Shown in pieces: positions 52,675 through 61,153 of a stretch of 64,000 bases of DNA. Origin of the DNA: Oscillospiraceae bacterium (GTDB taxonomy: Bacteria > Bacillota > Clostridia > Oscillospirales > SIG627); the NCBI GenBank assembly GCA_034925865.1, contig JAYFRN010000005.1, forward strand, positions 69,964-133,963, written 5' to 3'. Under the pieces are notes generated by a model. It saw nothing but the letters and a program-made list of their open reading frames with translations. It was not told the origin of the DNA and searched no databases. Each line of letters starts with the position of its first letter. Position 1 is the stretch's first letter. The position numbers and the translations under genes were made by a program.

Positions 52675-52878
52675 TTGGTGTTTTCTCCCCTGCCACGGGA
52701 GTATAATACAAATGCTGTATATCTGCGCATGAGCGTTTGCCACCGCTGATGCTTTGATGTATATGCATTTCGTGCATATCTGTTCAATTACCACTGACTC
52801 ATATGCGCGGAAAAGCGATCTGAACTTGTCTGCTTGTACAAGATCAAGCGGAAATATTTGATGGGTGGGACATACTGA

Positions 52879-53271
52879 ATGGCTCAATACTTAAACAAGC
52901 TCACGGGCACCCGCATCAGCATGATGCTGCCCAGACTCGGAATTATCAGAAGAAGGATATGCGATAAAAACGGATGTGTGATCGGTTCATTTTACCGGGG
53001 CAGGATATATGACCTCAACGGTGTACTGTGGGGTTATGTCGACGTCCAGGATAACCCGGGCTACGTCAGGAAAAAAAGCGGTTGTTCTCCGGTTATGGAC
53101 AGATACGGCATGTTGATCGGACAGCTCGACAGTGAGCTGAATATTCTCAGCGTCCGGGGTAAATATCTTGGAAGTGTTAAGAATATATCGGCTTTTCCGG
53201 CAGTTGTTTCGTTTGGATTAATTGCAAGCGCAGCCGCCTGTATCGGTATCGTGATAGGATTTCTGATATGA
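52879..53271 (+). CDS. Unknown membrane-anchored protein controlled by tandem c-di-GMP riboswitches
   Basis: A 130-aa protein. Residues 1-105 hold short beta repeats with an I-x-D-x-x-G-x-x-x-G rhythm (ICDKNGCVIGSFYRGRIYDL, NGVLWGYVDV, VMDRYGMLIGQLDSELNILS). A C-terminal membrane helix follows (FPAVVSFGLIASAAACIGIV). I do not recognise the family. Its expression should follow c-di-GMP, so a surface, sessility or sporulation-linked role is plausible (inference). Confidence 0.65.
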   Translation: MAQYLNKLTGTRISMMLPRLGIIRRRICDKNGCVIGSFYRGRIYDLNGVLWGYVDVQDNPGYVRKKSGCSPVMDRYGMLIGQLDSELNILSVRGKYLGSVKNISAFPAVVSFGLIASAAACIGIVIGFLI

Positions 53272-53322
53272 TGGTTTCAATAACGGCAGGCGCCGCAGAA
53301 TGACAGTATCAGGGGGGATATT

Positions 53323-53652
53323 GTGCTCACGGCGCCGTACCGCTATACTTACTACATACAAGGAGACAGTTTTATCTGTATGGAATATTATTTTTCCGTG
53401 AAGCATCACAAATTAAATAAAAGCCGCTATACGCTTTGCGTTTCAACATCAGAAGAAACGCCAGTTACATTCGCGCTTGACAGATATATAGGCGATTCAT
53501 TTGAAACAGTCCGTCCTTCAGGTACAAAGCAAAGCAGAAATCGTTTCAATATTGGCGAAAGGACAACGGACAGATACAGGCTTCGGCTTGAAATTTCCGA
53601 GACGTCAGAATACGTTTACAATCCGGATATGATCAAAATAACAGTATTTTAA
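53323..53652 (+). CDS. Hypothetical protein, likely co-transcribed
   Basis: A 109-aa protein starting at GTG 53323 after AGGGGGGATA. Beta-rich (YYFSVKHHKLNKSRYTLCVS, FALDRYIGDSFETVRPSGTK, RYRLRLEISETSEYVYNPDM) with no signal peptide and no known motif. It is 51 nt after the riboswitch-controlled gene and before a terminator, so it is probably in the same transcript. Confidence 0.5.
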   Translation: MLTAPYRYTYYIQGDSFICMEYYFSVKHHKLNKSRYTLCVSTSEETPVTFALDRYIGDSFETVRPSGTKQSRNRFNIGERTTDRYRLRLEISETSEYVYNPDMIKITVF

Positions 53653-53674
53653 TATAAATATAAACGGCGACTGT

Positions 53675-53724
53675 ACCTCATTCCGTACAATGCTTACAGC
53701 TTTGCGGAATGAGGTTTCTTTTTT
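53675..53724 (+). terminator. Intrinsic terminator
   Basis: ACCTCATTCCG / CGGAATGAGGT (11 bp, 19-nt loop) followed by TTCTTTTTT. Confidence 0.85.
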
Positions 53725-53734
53725 CTGTGTTGTA

Positions 53735-53792
53735 TTGACAAAGCTCGAATAATGCGTATAATTGAATTACCGTCGGTAATTACCGACGGTAA
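53735..53792 (+). promoter_or_regulatory. Promoter and 26-bp palindromic TetR operator
   Basis: TTGACA (53735-53740), 16 nt, TATAAT (53757-53762). Immediately downstream, 53767-53792 is a perfect palindrome with half-site TTACCGTCGGTAA. It spans the expected transcription start and ends 14 nt before the tetR ATG, as expected for an autorepressor site. Confidence 0.85.
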
Positions 53793-53806
53793 CAAGGAGA
53801 CGCTGG

Positions 53807-54418
53807 ATGAAGAAGAATATATCACGAGAGCAGATTATCAATACAACACTTGAATTGATGATGGACAAATCGAGCTTTGAAAAACTGAATTTAAGGGAAA
53901 TTGCTCGCACTTTGGATTGTGCTCATACAAATATCTATAATTACTTTCCTTCGTTTAAAGATGTTTTATGGGCAGCACATACTGCTTTGCAGGATAGAAC
54001 GATGGAAATAATGAGAAAAAATCTTCTGACTGCGAATACTGATGAAATGAAGCTGCATCAATTTTTTCAAACCATTTTGGATGTTTATTTAGACAATAAA
54101 GGTTGGTTCCGTCTTGCTTGGCTTGAATATATCGGTGATGAACGGCCTGCCGAAAATGCTGACGCTGTTCAAAAAGCCCGTACCGTTTTAAATCAATATA
54201 TTTCAGAAATTTGGGGGAATATATCCGGAACCACTCCTGATATGAAGAATATCGATCAAGTTTTACACAATACACACTGTTATATTATCGGAGAAATTTC
54301 GAACTATATTTCGGGCAGAGGATTGATTTTCAATGAATCAGAGTTGAAAGAAAATGTCGTTAAACAAGCAGTACAGATATTTACACTTTCTATGCGAGGT
54401 ATACGAAATGAGCTTTGA
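53807..54418 (+). CDS. TetR-family regulator
   Basis: A 203-aa protein with N-terminal helix-turn-helix (ISREQIINTTLELMMDKSSF, NLREIARTLDCAHTNIYNYF) and a helical ligand domain. AAGGAG lies 8 nt before ATG. Directly behind a perfect palindromic operator, so autoregulated. Its end overlaps the next gene by 11 nt, showing that it controls the two DUF genes downstream. Confidence 0.88.
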   Translation: MKKNISREQIINTTLELMMDKSSFEKLNLREIARTLDCAHTNIYNYFPSFKDVLWAAHTALQDRTMEIMRKNLLTANTDEMKLHQFFQTILDVYLDNKGWFRLAWLEYIGDERPAENADAVQKARTVLNQYISEIWGNISGTTPDMKNIDQVLHNTHCYIIGEISNYISGRGLIFNESELKENVVKQAVQIFTLSMRGIRNEL

Positions 54419-54902
54419 GTTAACATTTTTCAATGATAGTTCTCTAATACAAAGGCAGGCCGCAAATGAAATATTAAAGCAAAATGCTGTCAGCTCTCAA
54501 TTTGGGCTTGAGTTAACTGAACAACAAGCACTTGCTTTAGTTGAAACACGTTCGCTTGCTTTGAAGGAGAATGGCAGAATAGAATTTGGCGGCGGTGTAA
54601 TAGATAAACTCATATATGAATTTTGTGATTCACCGTTTATATCGTCCGTTAATTATGAACAGACGCTGCATGATTTAATTGATATATTTTATTATTATAA
54701 AAATGAAACTATAGATTTAATCAGTGACGACGAGTTGATCAAGTATATGAAGAAAGCATATGATGGGGTGTGTCAAGGCTCTCTGGAATTATTGTCAGGA
54801 CGTGAATTGAATCGATTAGCTCGAAATTTGCGATTCGGAGAGCTTTCGGATGACTCGGAAAATTCAATTGATGAGGAGGATGATGCAGATGACGAATATT
54901 GA
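54408..54902 (+). CDS. DUF6323-like protein
   Basis: A 164-aa soluble helical protein: FELTFFNDSSLIQRQAANEI, LELTEQQALALVETRSLALK, IEFGGGVIDKLIYEFCDSPF and a very acidic C-terminus (DDSENSIDEEDDADDEY). The order TetR, this protein, then a larger DUF6179-like protein matches a conserved Firmicutes gene set of unknown function (family names from memory). GAGGT precedes ATG 54408, inside tetR; the long frame from 54354 is spurious. Confidence 0.65.
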   Translation: MSFELTFFNDSSLIQRQAANEILKQNAVSSQFGLELTEQQALALVETRSLALKENGRIEFGGGVIDKLIYEFCDSPFISSVNYEQTLHDLIDIFYYYKNETIDLISDDELIKYMKKAYDGVCQGSLELLSGRELNRLARNLRFGELSDDSENSIDEEDDADDEY

Positions 54903-56250
54903 AAGAACTGACCGCATTGATAAATTAAAATTGAATGATGAGCAATATTTTCAGTCTGTCATTGAACAGGCATATATAGTGGGCTTATTTTCGGATAAAG
55001 AAATTGAAAAAATACAGTTCGATTGTTTTGCTTTCCTTGCAAAATTAACTGAACGGTATAATAACGGGAACAGCAGCTCCATAAGGATAGAAACCGCGCA
55101 AAACATTTTGACCTCTGTTATGTTTACAATCGGCTTATGTCTTAAAACATATTCCTCCGCTGACGAAGCCGCGCAGGCTTTACGTGATGAAAAATTAGAG
55201 GTGCTGTACCAAAAAGGTCAAAAGCAGATAGAAAGAAAGATTCATATATCAAAGCTGATTCATTCCCGAATTACTAGCAATTTATTCGAAACTCCTAATG
55301 TATTTTACCATGCATCAATTGTTGACAGTATTAATGGCTTTTTCAAATTATACCGACCTGATTATTTTGCGCATGAAATCAATATTACCGCGGATTATTC
55401 TACTTGCAAACCTGTAAACTGTACAATGGGGATAGAATTTATCAGGGAATATTTAGAATATCTATATTATGAAAACGATTTTTGTAATCATTTTCAGGCA
55501 GATAATGTTCATCATCTGTTATGCGGTTACGAGGATGAATATCAAAACCTGCTTATAAATATTTTTGAGCCTGTTTATATTTCCGCTTTGGGTTGTATAC
55601 TTATCCATTCTGATGTATACACTCTGAAATTGAGTTGTTCCGATGTGAAACACCTTAGCCGACGGCTGTCTGGATGTTCAGATATTGAATTCAGACATTT
55701 ATTAGATTCAGCTTTGGAAGAATTAATTACCACCTTAGCTATATCACCAAAAACAGCGGCTTATTTAAATGTATGTCTGGAAAAAGTAAGTATCATAATA
55801 AAAAACGCAATTTCAAGGAATGTTCCGGAAAAGGCCTTTTTGATTCTAAAATATCCTGAAGATACACCGGAATTTAAATGTTCTTTCAGCGGAAAAATGG
55901 ATGATGAATTATATCGTAAGGTTTTACAGGAGGTTGTGGCCTGTCAGACGACCGAAGAAAAAAATCAAATAATAAAAAAGTATATTCATTCACTCGCCGA
56001 TTTGGAAGATATTATGCTGGATGCTGAGCTTTCCAAAACGGAAATGATATCTGTTTTTCAAGAACTGACCACGGGCGAGCTTGCAGCTCTTGCCAAAAAA
56101 TACGATATATATACAAAGTGCAGTCTTTCTGACATGCATTCAAGCGAAATGCGGCTATATAATTGTTTAAATAGCTATATTGCTATGCTTGCGCCTGAGC
56201 AGCAATCGTGTGTCAAAGAAGCGGCTAAGATAATTCGTGTTATTGAATAG
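54889..56250 (+). CDS. DUF6179-like protein
   Basis: A 453-aa helical soluble protein (LNDEQYFQSVIEQAYIVGLF, NGNSSSIRIETAQNILTSVM, YQKGQKQIERKIHISKLIHS, EIRF-type LSRRLSGCSDIEFRHLLDSA). No catalytic motif recognised. GAGGAGG within the preceding gene serves ATG 54889, and the genes overlap by 14 nt. The pair with the DUF6323-like protein under one TetR implies a joint function. Confidence 0.65.
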   Translation: MTNIERTDRIDKLKLNDEQYFQSVIEQAYIVGLFSDKEIEKIQFDCFAFLAKLTERYNNGNSSSIRIETAQNILTSVMFTIGLCLKTYSSADEAAQALRDEKLEVLYQKGQKQIERKIHISKLIHSRITSNLFETPNVFYHASIVDSINGFFKLYRPDYFAHEINITADYSTCKPVNCTMGIEFIREYLEYLYYENDFCNHFQADNVHHLLCGYEDEYQNLLINIFEPVYISALGCILIHSDVYTLKLSCSDVKHLSRRLSGCSDIEFRHLLDSALEELITTLAISPKTAAYLNVCLEKVSIIIKNAISRNVPEKAFLILKYPEDTPEFKCSFSGKMDDELYRKVLQEVVACQTTEEKNQIIKKYIHSLADLEDIMLDAELSKTEMISVFQELTTGELAALAKKYDIYTKCSLSDMHSSEMRLYNCLNSYIAMLAPEQQSCVKEAAKIIRVIE

Positions 56251-56425
56251 CAGAAGCCTGTATTTCAAATCAGTACGGGAGATGACACGCGATTATAATT
56301 TCTCCGAGCTGTAAACAATTAACTAATATAAAAACATAAGCGAAAAACCAAGCGTAAATATAATCTTAAGCTGTCCCGCTGCAGCATTAGATATGGCAGT
56401 AATATAAATCCGGCGAAATAATGTA

Positions 56426-56454
56426 TTGACAATTTATTAAAACTGAGTTATTAT
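56426..56454 (+). promoter_or_regulatory. Sigma-A-like promoter for the solute-binding protein gene
   Basis: TTGACA (56426-56431), 17 nt, TATTAT (56449-56454), 41 nt before ATG 56496. Confidence 0.65.
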
Positions 56455-56495
56455 AAGTTAACCGTTAGTTCATCTTTTTGCTGAAAGGAAACACT

Positions 56496-57938
56496 ATGAA
56501 AAAAATAATTTCCATTGTTCTGGCGTCGGTTATCGTCTCTTCCGGCGTTTTATTTAGCGCCTGCGAAGACAAAGGTGTTAAAACTGAGCCGGGTACAAAA
56601 GCCACAACCGACAATGTGACTACCGCGGAAGAAGAAAAGTGGCCTGACCGTGACTGCGACGGAGCCAAGCTTAAAATACTCGTCCGTGACGATCAACTTT
56701 ATGATTTCGAAATAATCAAAGATTCAGATGACCCAATCGACATAGCGCTTGATACCAGAAACAACTGGCTTGAGGATAAATATAAATTTTCTATCGAATA
56801 TCATGACGTGCCGAGAGCTGATTATATCACGAACGCTCGTACATTTATTCAGAGCGGCAGCGATGAGTATAACTTCTTTATAGGCCCCGGAGCCAATTTG
56901 TCCACACTCGCTCAGGAAGGCAGCCTTCTGGATCTTGCTTCTCTTTCAAACATCGACCTTTCGAAGCCCTGGTGGGATAAATGCGCCACACGCGATCTTT
57001 CGATTGCAAATCGTGTTTTCATGACTACCGGCGCTCTTCAGACATGTGATATAGGCGGCACATACAACATATTTTTCAATAAAGTGGCTCTGGAAGAAAA
57101 CAATCTCGAAAATCCGTATGAATTGGTGTATAACAACAAATGGACACTTGATAAGTTCTGGAGCATGTGCAAGGGTGTGCAAAAGGATCTTAATGACGAC
57201 GGAAAGCTCACTGAAACTGACCAGTTCGGTTATGTATGCGAAAACTATGATGGATACGCGATGTTTTTCGCGTCAGGTGAAACTATTGTAGGAAAAGACG
57301 ATAAGGATCTTATTACTCTTACGGTTTATAACGATCGCGCAAGCGAGGTTGTAAGCAAGCTCAACGAGTTTTATACAGATGAATGTACCTTTGTTAATTC
57401 CGCCGCAATAATCAAACCGATAATAGCAGACGGCCGCGCTGTTTTCTGTGGTACCATTCTTGCGGCGCTTCCGACATACCGTGCAATGGAAGACGATTTC
57501 GGAATTCTCCCGCTTCCGAAATATGAGGATACTCAGGAAAACTATGTCACTCCGGTCAGCTCCGGTATGACTGGTTCATTGGTCGGAATACCGAACAATG
57601 TTGAGAATCCAGAGCTCACGAGCTTCATGGTTGAAATGATGACGAGAAAATCGCTTGATACGCTTCGCGTCGCTTATTACGACGTTGTCGCTAAAAATCA
57701 GAGTATGCGTGACGAGGATTCCGTAAAAATGCTTGACATCATCATCGGAAGCCGCGTTTTCGATCCGTATTTTATAAATACATGGGTTGATAACACATGG
57801 TATTATTTCTTCGCATGGCATGTTGCTGAGATGCCGAACAATGTACAGTTCTCTTCGCAATATGACAAGCAAAAGGATGCCACCGAAAAGGCGATTCAAA
57901 ACACTATAGACACATATATGAGCTATATCGAAGGATAG
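56496..57938 (+). CDS. Extracellular sugar-binding lipoprotein (ABC family 1)
   Basis: A 480-aa lipoprotein: signal peptide with lipobox (IVLASVIVSSGVLFSACEDK), a Thr/Lys linker, then a family-1 solute-binding fold (LAQEGSLLDLASLSNIDLSK, WWDKCATRDLSIANRVFMTT, DDFGILPLPKYEDTQENYVT, TSFMVEMMTRKSLDTLR). It captures oligosaccharides for an ABC importer, but no permease or ATPase gene is next to it. GAAAGGAA sits 6 nt before ATG. The GH42-like hydrolase downstream may act on its ligand (inference). Confidence 0.87.
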   Translation: MKKIISIVLASVIVSSGVLFSACEDKGVKTEPGTKATTDNVTTAEEEKWPDRDCDGAKLKILVRDDQLYDFEIIKDSDDPIDIALDTRNNWLEDKYKFSIEYHDVPRADYITNARTFIQSGSDEYNFFIGPGANLSTLAQEGSLLDLASLSNIDLSKPWWDKCATRDLSIANRVFMTTGALQTCDIGGTYNIFFNKVALEENNLENPYELVYNNKWTLDKFWSMCKGVQKDLNDDGKLTETDQFGYVCENYDGYAMFFASGETIVGKDDKDLITLTVYNDRASEVVSKLNEFYTDECTFVNSAAIIKPIIADGRAVFCGTILAALPTYRAMEDDFGILPLPKYEDTQENYVTPVSSGMTGSLVGIPNNVENPELTSFMVEMMTRKSLDTLRVAYYDVVAKNQSMRDEDSVKMLDIIIGSRVFDPYFINTWVDNTWYYFFAWHVAEMPNNVQFSSQYDKQKDATEKAIQNTIDTYMSYIEG

Positions 57939-57961
57939 ATAAATTAAGATAAAAGCTTATT

Positions 57962-58060
57962 AGTATATATTGTCTACTGAAGTTTTGGTAGTTGAAAACC
58001 AGCCAAAACCTGCAGTATCATTGATTGCTACCTGTTTATAAATTGGTTGGGAGTCGAGTG
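57962..58060 (-). repeat. Dispersed repeat family 2, copy 2e (reverse, truncated)
   Basis: TATTGTCTACTGAAGTTTTG, GTAGTTGAAAACCAGCCAAA, ATCATTGATTGC and AATTGGTTGGGAGTCGA are the reverse of the family 2 right half. The left half is missing; a separate perfect hairpin GTGCAAGGTTTT / AAAACCTTGCAC follows at 58059-58095. Confidence 0.65.
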
Positions 58061-58144
58061 CAAGGTTTTTACGCTTAATGGCTGAAAACCTTGCACCTTA
58101 ATAATAATGTATTTAATATTATTCTTGCTGTAATCTTATGGTTT

Positions 58145-58215
58145 AAGAAGCCACCCATCAGTTGAGCGGCCGGCCTCTCACAACACCGCATAGCATTCAG
58201 GCATGGCGGTTCAAT
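58145..58215 (-). ncRNA. Group II intron 3' end remnant (domain V/VI-like)
   Basis: On the minus strand, TTGAACCGCC then ATGC...GC.ATGCGGTG folds as a bacterial group II domain V, followed by GTTGTGAGAGGCCGGC typical of the D5-D6 junction. No reverse transcriptase is present and the upper stem is degenerate. The rest of this 617-nt gap (57939-58555) has hairpins at 58059-58095, about 58226-58270 and 58380-58410 (CAACCGCAAG / CTTGCGGTTG), but no gene. Confidence 0.45.
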
Positions 58216-58555
58216 CGCATAGATACAAGGACTTGTACTTTACGGATATACAAAAGTATCCGGCTTGTGCAAGTCTTTTATCGTAATAACGCGTTTGCTT
58301 GAACTTCTCGGTTTCTATGTTGCTTTCGAATAGCGATCTATCATCATTAAATTGTTGCCTATGCCGAACGCGTTAAAAACAACCGCAAGCCCATATCGAA
58401 CTTGCGGTTGCTTGAACTTATTTTATAGAAATTAAATCAATAAAGAAAACCGTAATCAGTGCTAACTCTTTTATTACGGATATTCTTCATCGGTATATTA
58501 CTCTGTGGCTGTTTTGTGTTATATTTAGAGAATCTGCCCGTTAAGCTTTTCTGCT

Positions 58556-60613
58556 TTACATTTCAACTGTTATAAGCTCATAATCGTATAGATTGACTAG
58601 GAATTTGACAACGCCGTTTTCCTCGGTAAAAGGTATTGTACATTTATGATAGAGTGCTTTTACGGACTTAACGGATTTTGGTACTTTTAATGATATCTCA
58701 ATATTCTTGCACTCAATAAAACTTTCTATAGGTCTTTGCATAAATCCTGTCATATTTACAAGGTGAATAAGTTTTCTTTCCTTATCATCCTGTGTCCTCA
58801 TTTCGACTTCAACTGTCGGGTATGCATTTTTGACAATAATATCGCTTTTTGTAAAACGGCTGACCAAGCTTTCGATGATATATTTCATGTCAAGAATGCC
58901 GTAATCTGCATAAGTCTGCCCGATTCCTCCGGCAATATAAGCGGTTTTGCCTTTTCCGTATGAAGTGACTATAACAGACGGATATTTTTCTTCAACGAAT
59001 TCGGCATATCTGCCTTCCATCGGACCGTATGAAGAAGCGAGTATTTCGACCTTGTCATCAAAGCTGCATTTTATAACTTTGTCGGAAAATCCGGCTATGA
59101 TCTTATCCGAAGCATTTTCCGCAAAGGGCTTTTCGCCTTCAAAAGTCATATATCCGCAGCCTGCTTTGTATGAAACTATCTCTTTCATGTTCTTTATGCC
59201 AAACAGCTTGTTAAACGGTGAAGATGGACGGTTTTTTCCTGTGTGATCGCACATACCGCTTGCAAGCGTGGCAATAAGATTACCGCCGTTTTCGACATAC
59301 TGCTTAATTGTTTCGATAGCTTTATCGTCGAGGCAGATGGTATTTGGCAATATAATCGTTTTATATTTTGAAAGATCACCGTTCAGTATATTTGTTTCAT
59401 CAATGATGGCAAATTGGGTATGATTTCTGAATAACATATCAGAAATACCGAAGAATTCGCTTTGGAATGAACCGATATCGCTTACATCCACGTCTATTTC
59501 TTTTTGTACAAAATCCGATTCGGCAATCTGACCGGCATAACAGTTTATAGTATCCCGTGACCAGACAAGGGCAACATCAGCATATCTTTTCGTATTTTCA
59601 AAATAGCTCTCATTCTCTGCGAGAAACCGGTTTATATTAAATGCTGTTTTTCCGGCAGTGGTATTGAAGTTATCAATAAGGCCATGGATTCCGTACCAGA
59701 CATTGCCTCCGTTTGCTATAACGTCAGAGTAAAGGAGAGTGGTTTCGGCTTCTGTGTGCATATGTCTTGCCCACGGCTGATGGTTGCCGGCATCAAATAC
59801 AACATACGGTTTTCCATATGATTTGGACTCGAGGTATTTTGTACATTCGGCGCCTCTCCAAATCGAGGTATAATTCGGGTTACCGTAAAAGATAAATCCG
59901 CCTTCTGAGCCTATCAGATCAACATACGGGAAAATACCGTCTAAATCACAACCGGTCGTATTAGCTGAAAGACCGACGCTGTTCGCATATAAAACAACAT
60001 CCCTGCCGCTTTTTGTTATTACTTCTCTTGTATCCTTCATAAATTTCGCGACCGACCATGTTTTGAATTCGCGTATCTCTGTCGGATTAGCACTGTCCAG
60101 CGAATGACCGAACTGCTCAGCAAAAAGCTTTTTACATATATCGCAATTGCATCCGTTGCCGACAACAACAGGACCATCGATGAAAATTCCTTTAATATCA
60201 TGCTCAAGCGCGTCTCTTGTATTTTCAAAGAAGCTGTCGCGCCACGGGCTGTTTACACAGGCGAACACATATGTATCATAAGCCATGACATGTTTTCCGT
60301 CGCTGTCTCTTTGCGCCCAGTCCTGATGATTATTGAAAGTATCGACACTTATCATATGAGCGTTTGAATATAGTATTATATCAATGCCACGTTTTGATGA
60401 CTCGGCAACATAAGCTTTCAGCGCATCGTAATATTTTGACTTTTCATACAGACCGTAAACACCGTCGCCGACTATATGCAAAAGCTGTTCGACATTGAAT
60501 TTCCCTCCTTCAAGTATTGCCGGTATTTTCATAGTATCCTCAGGTCGCTGACTGAACTGGATCGCAGCTATACGCATTGGCTTTGTTCTTAAACGGTTAT
60601 CGGATTTCACCAT
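58556..60613 (-). CDS. GH42-like glycoside hydrolase with trimerisation-type domain
   Basis: A 685-aa cytoplasmic protein. The N-terminal TIM-barrel-like part (to about residue 340) has YYDALKAYVAESSKRGIDII, FACVNSPWRDSFFENTRDAL, GIFIDGPVVVGNGCNCDICK and DLDGIFPYVDLIGSEGGFIF. The second part is a class-I glutamine-amidotransferase-like/beta-galactosidase trimerisation fold (YKTIILPNTICLDDKAIETI, YVENGGNLIATLASGMCD). Substrate unknown. Start 60613 is taken after AGAGGC; the frame to 60805 is non-coding extension. No signal peptide. Confidence 0.75.
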   Translation of the reverse strand: MVKSDNRLRTKPMRIAAIQFSQRPEDTMKIPAILEGGKFNVEQLLHIVGDGVYGLYEKSKYYDALKAYVAESSKRGIDIILYSNAHMISVDTFNNHQDWAQRDSDGKHVMAYDTYVFACVNSPWRDSFFENTRDALEHDIKGIFIDGPVVVGNGCNCDICKKLFAEQFGHSLDSANPTEIREFKTWSVAKFMKDTREVITKSGRDVVLYANSVGLSANTTGCDLDGIFPYVDLIGSEGGFIFYGNPNYTSIWRGAECTKYLESKSYGKPYVVFDAGNHQPWARHMHTEAETTLLYSDVIANGGNVWYGIHGLIDNFNTTAGKTAFNINRFLAENESYFENTKRYADVALVWSRDTINCYAGQIAESDFVQKEIDVDVSDIGSFQSEFFGISDMLFRNHTQFAIIDETNILNGDLSKYKTIILPNTICLDDKAIETIKQYVENGGNLIATLASGMCDHTGKNRPSSPFNKLFGIKNMKEIVSYKAGCGYMTFEGEKPFAENASDKIIAGFSDKVIKCSFDDKVEILASSYGPMEGRYAEFVEEKYPSVIVTSYGKGKTAYIAGGIGQTYADYGILDMKYIIESLVSRFTKSDIIVKNAYPTVEVEMRTQDDKERKLIHLVNMTGFMQRPIESFIECKNIEISLKVPKSVKSVKALYHKCTIPFTEENGVVKFLVNLYDYELITVEM

Positions 60614-61153
60614 AATTATGCCTCTTTCGTACAAAGATTTATTTGAAATAATCGTGCTTATTATACTTAAAAAAAGGCGATAAGTCAAATGGTGATGCAT
60701 TCTTTTATGTTCTTTAGCTTTTCTGAACCGCGTATGCAAGCGGATGAATGTCTGTCTGCCGGAAAACGTTATATGAGTCCGGATTCCATACAGAAGCTGT
60801 ATCAAAAGCTTCGGGGCAAGACTTCAGAATTCTAACCTTGCTTTTGCTCATGTGTTGTATAAGGCTACGTTAGAGAACAACCTGAACGCGTATGAACTTT
60901 GGCAGGTAAACAGTTCATTTTCCGCCGCTTTTTCACATGGCAATTTGAAAAGGCTTTGGTACATGGTCTTTTCACATTATAAAATAATATTTTTTCTGGT
61001 GGATGACAATAATAAGGATGAAACGTTAAACGGATTATTAGGAGTCAAAAGTAAACGCTTATAACCCGATTATTAAAATAAAATAACGCTGTCTGACGCA
61101 CTTGGTTTATCATTTTATGCGCCTTACAGCGGCGGAAAGGCATTTTCATAACC
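60614..61153. other. Divergent gap without a recognised gene
   Basis: 540 nt between divergent genes. It holds short open stretches on the plus strand (SPDSIQKLYQKLRGKTSEF near 60775; LYKATLENNLNAYELWQV near 60855) that lack ribosome sites and are not collinear. I see no tRNA or repeat; promoters for both flanking genes must lie here but are not clear. Confidence 0.5.

Noticed and set aside
60852-61064. 70-codon frame
   Set aside because: No ribosome site, atypical composition and no recognisable family; left as part of an unassigned gap.
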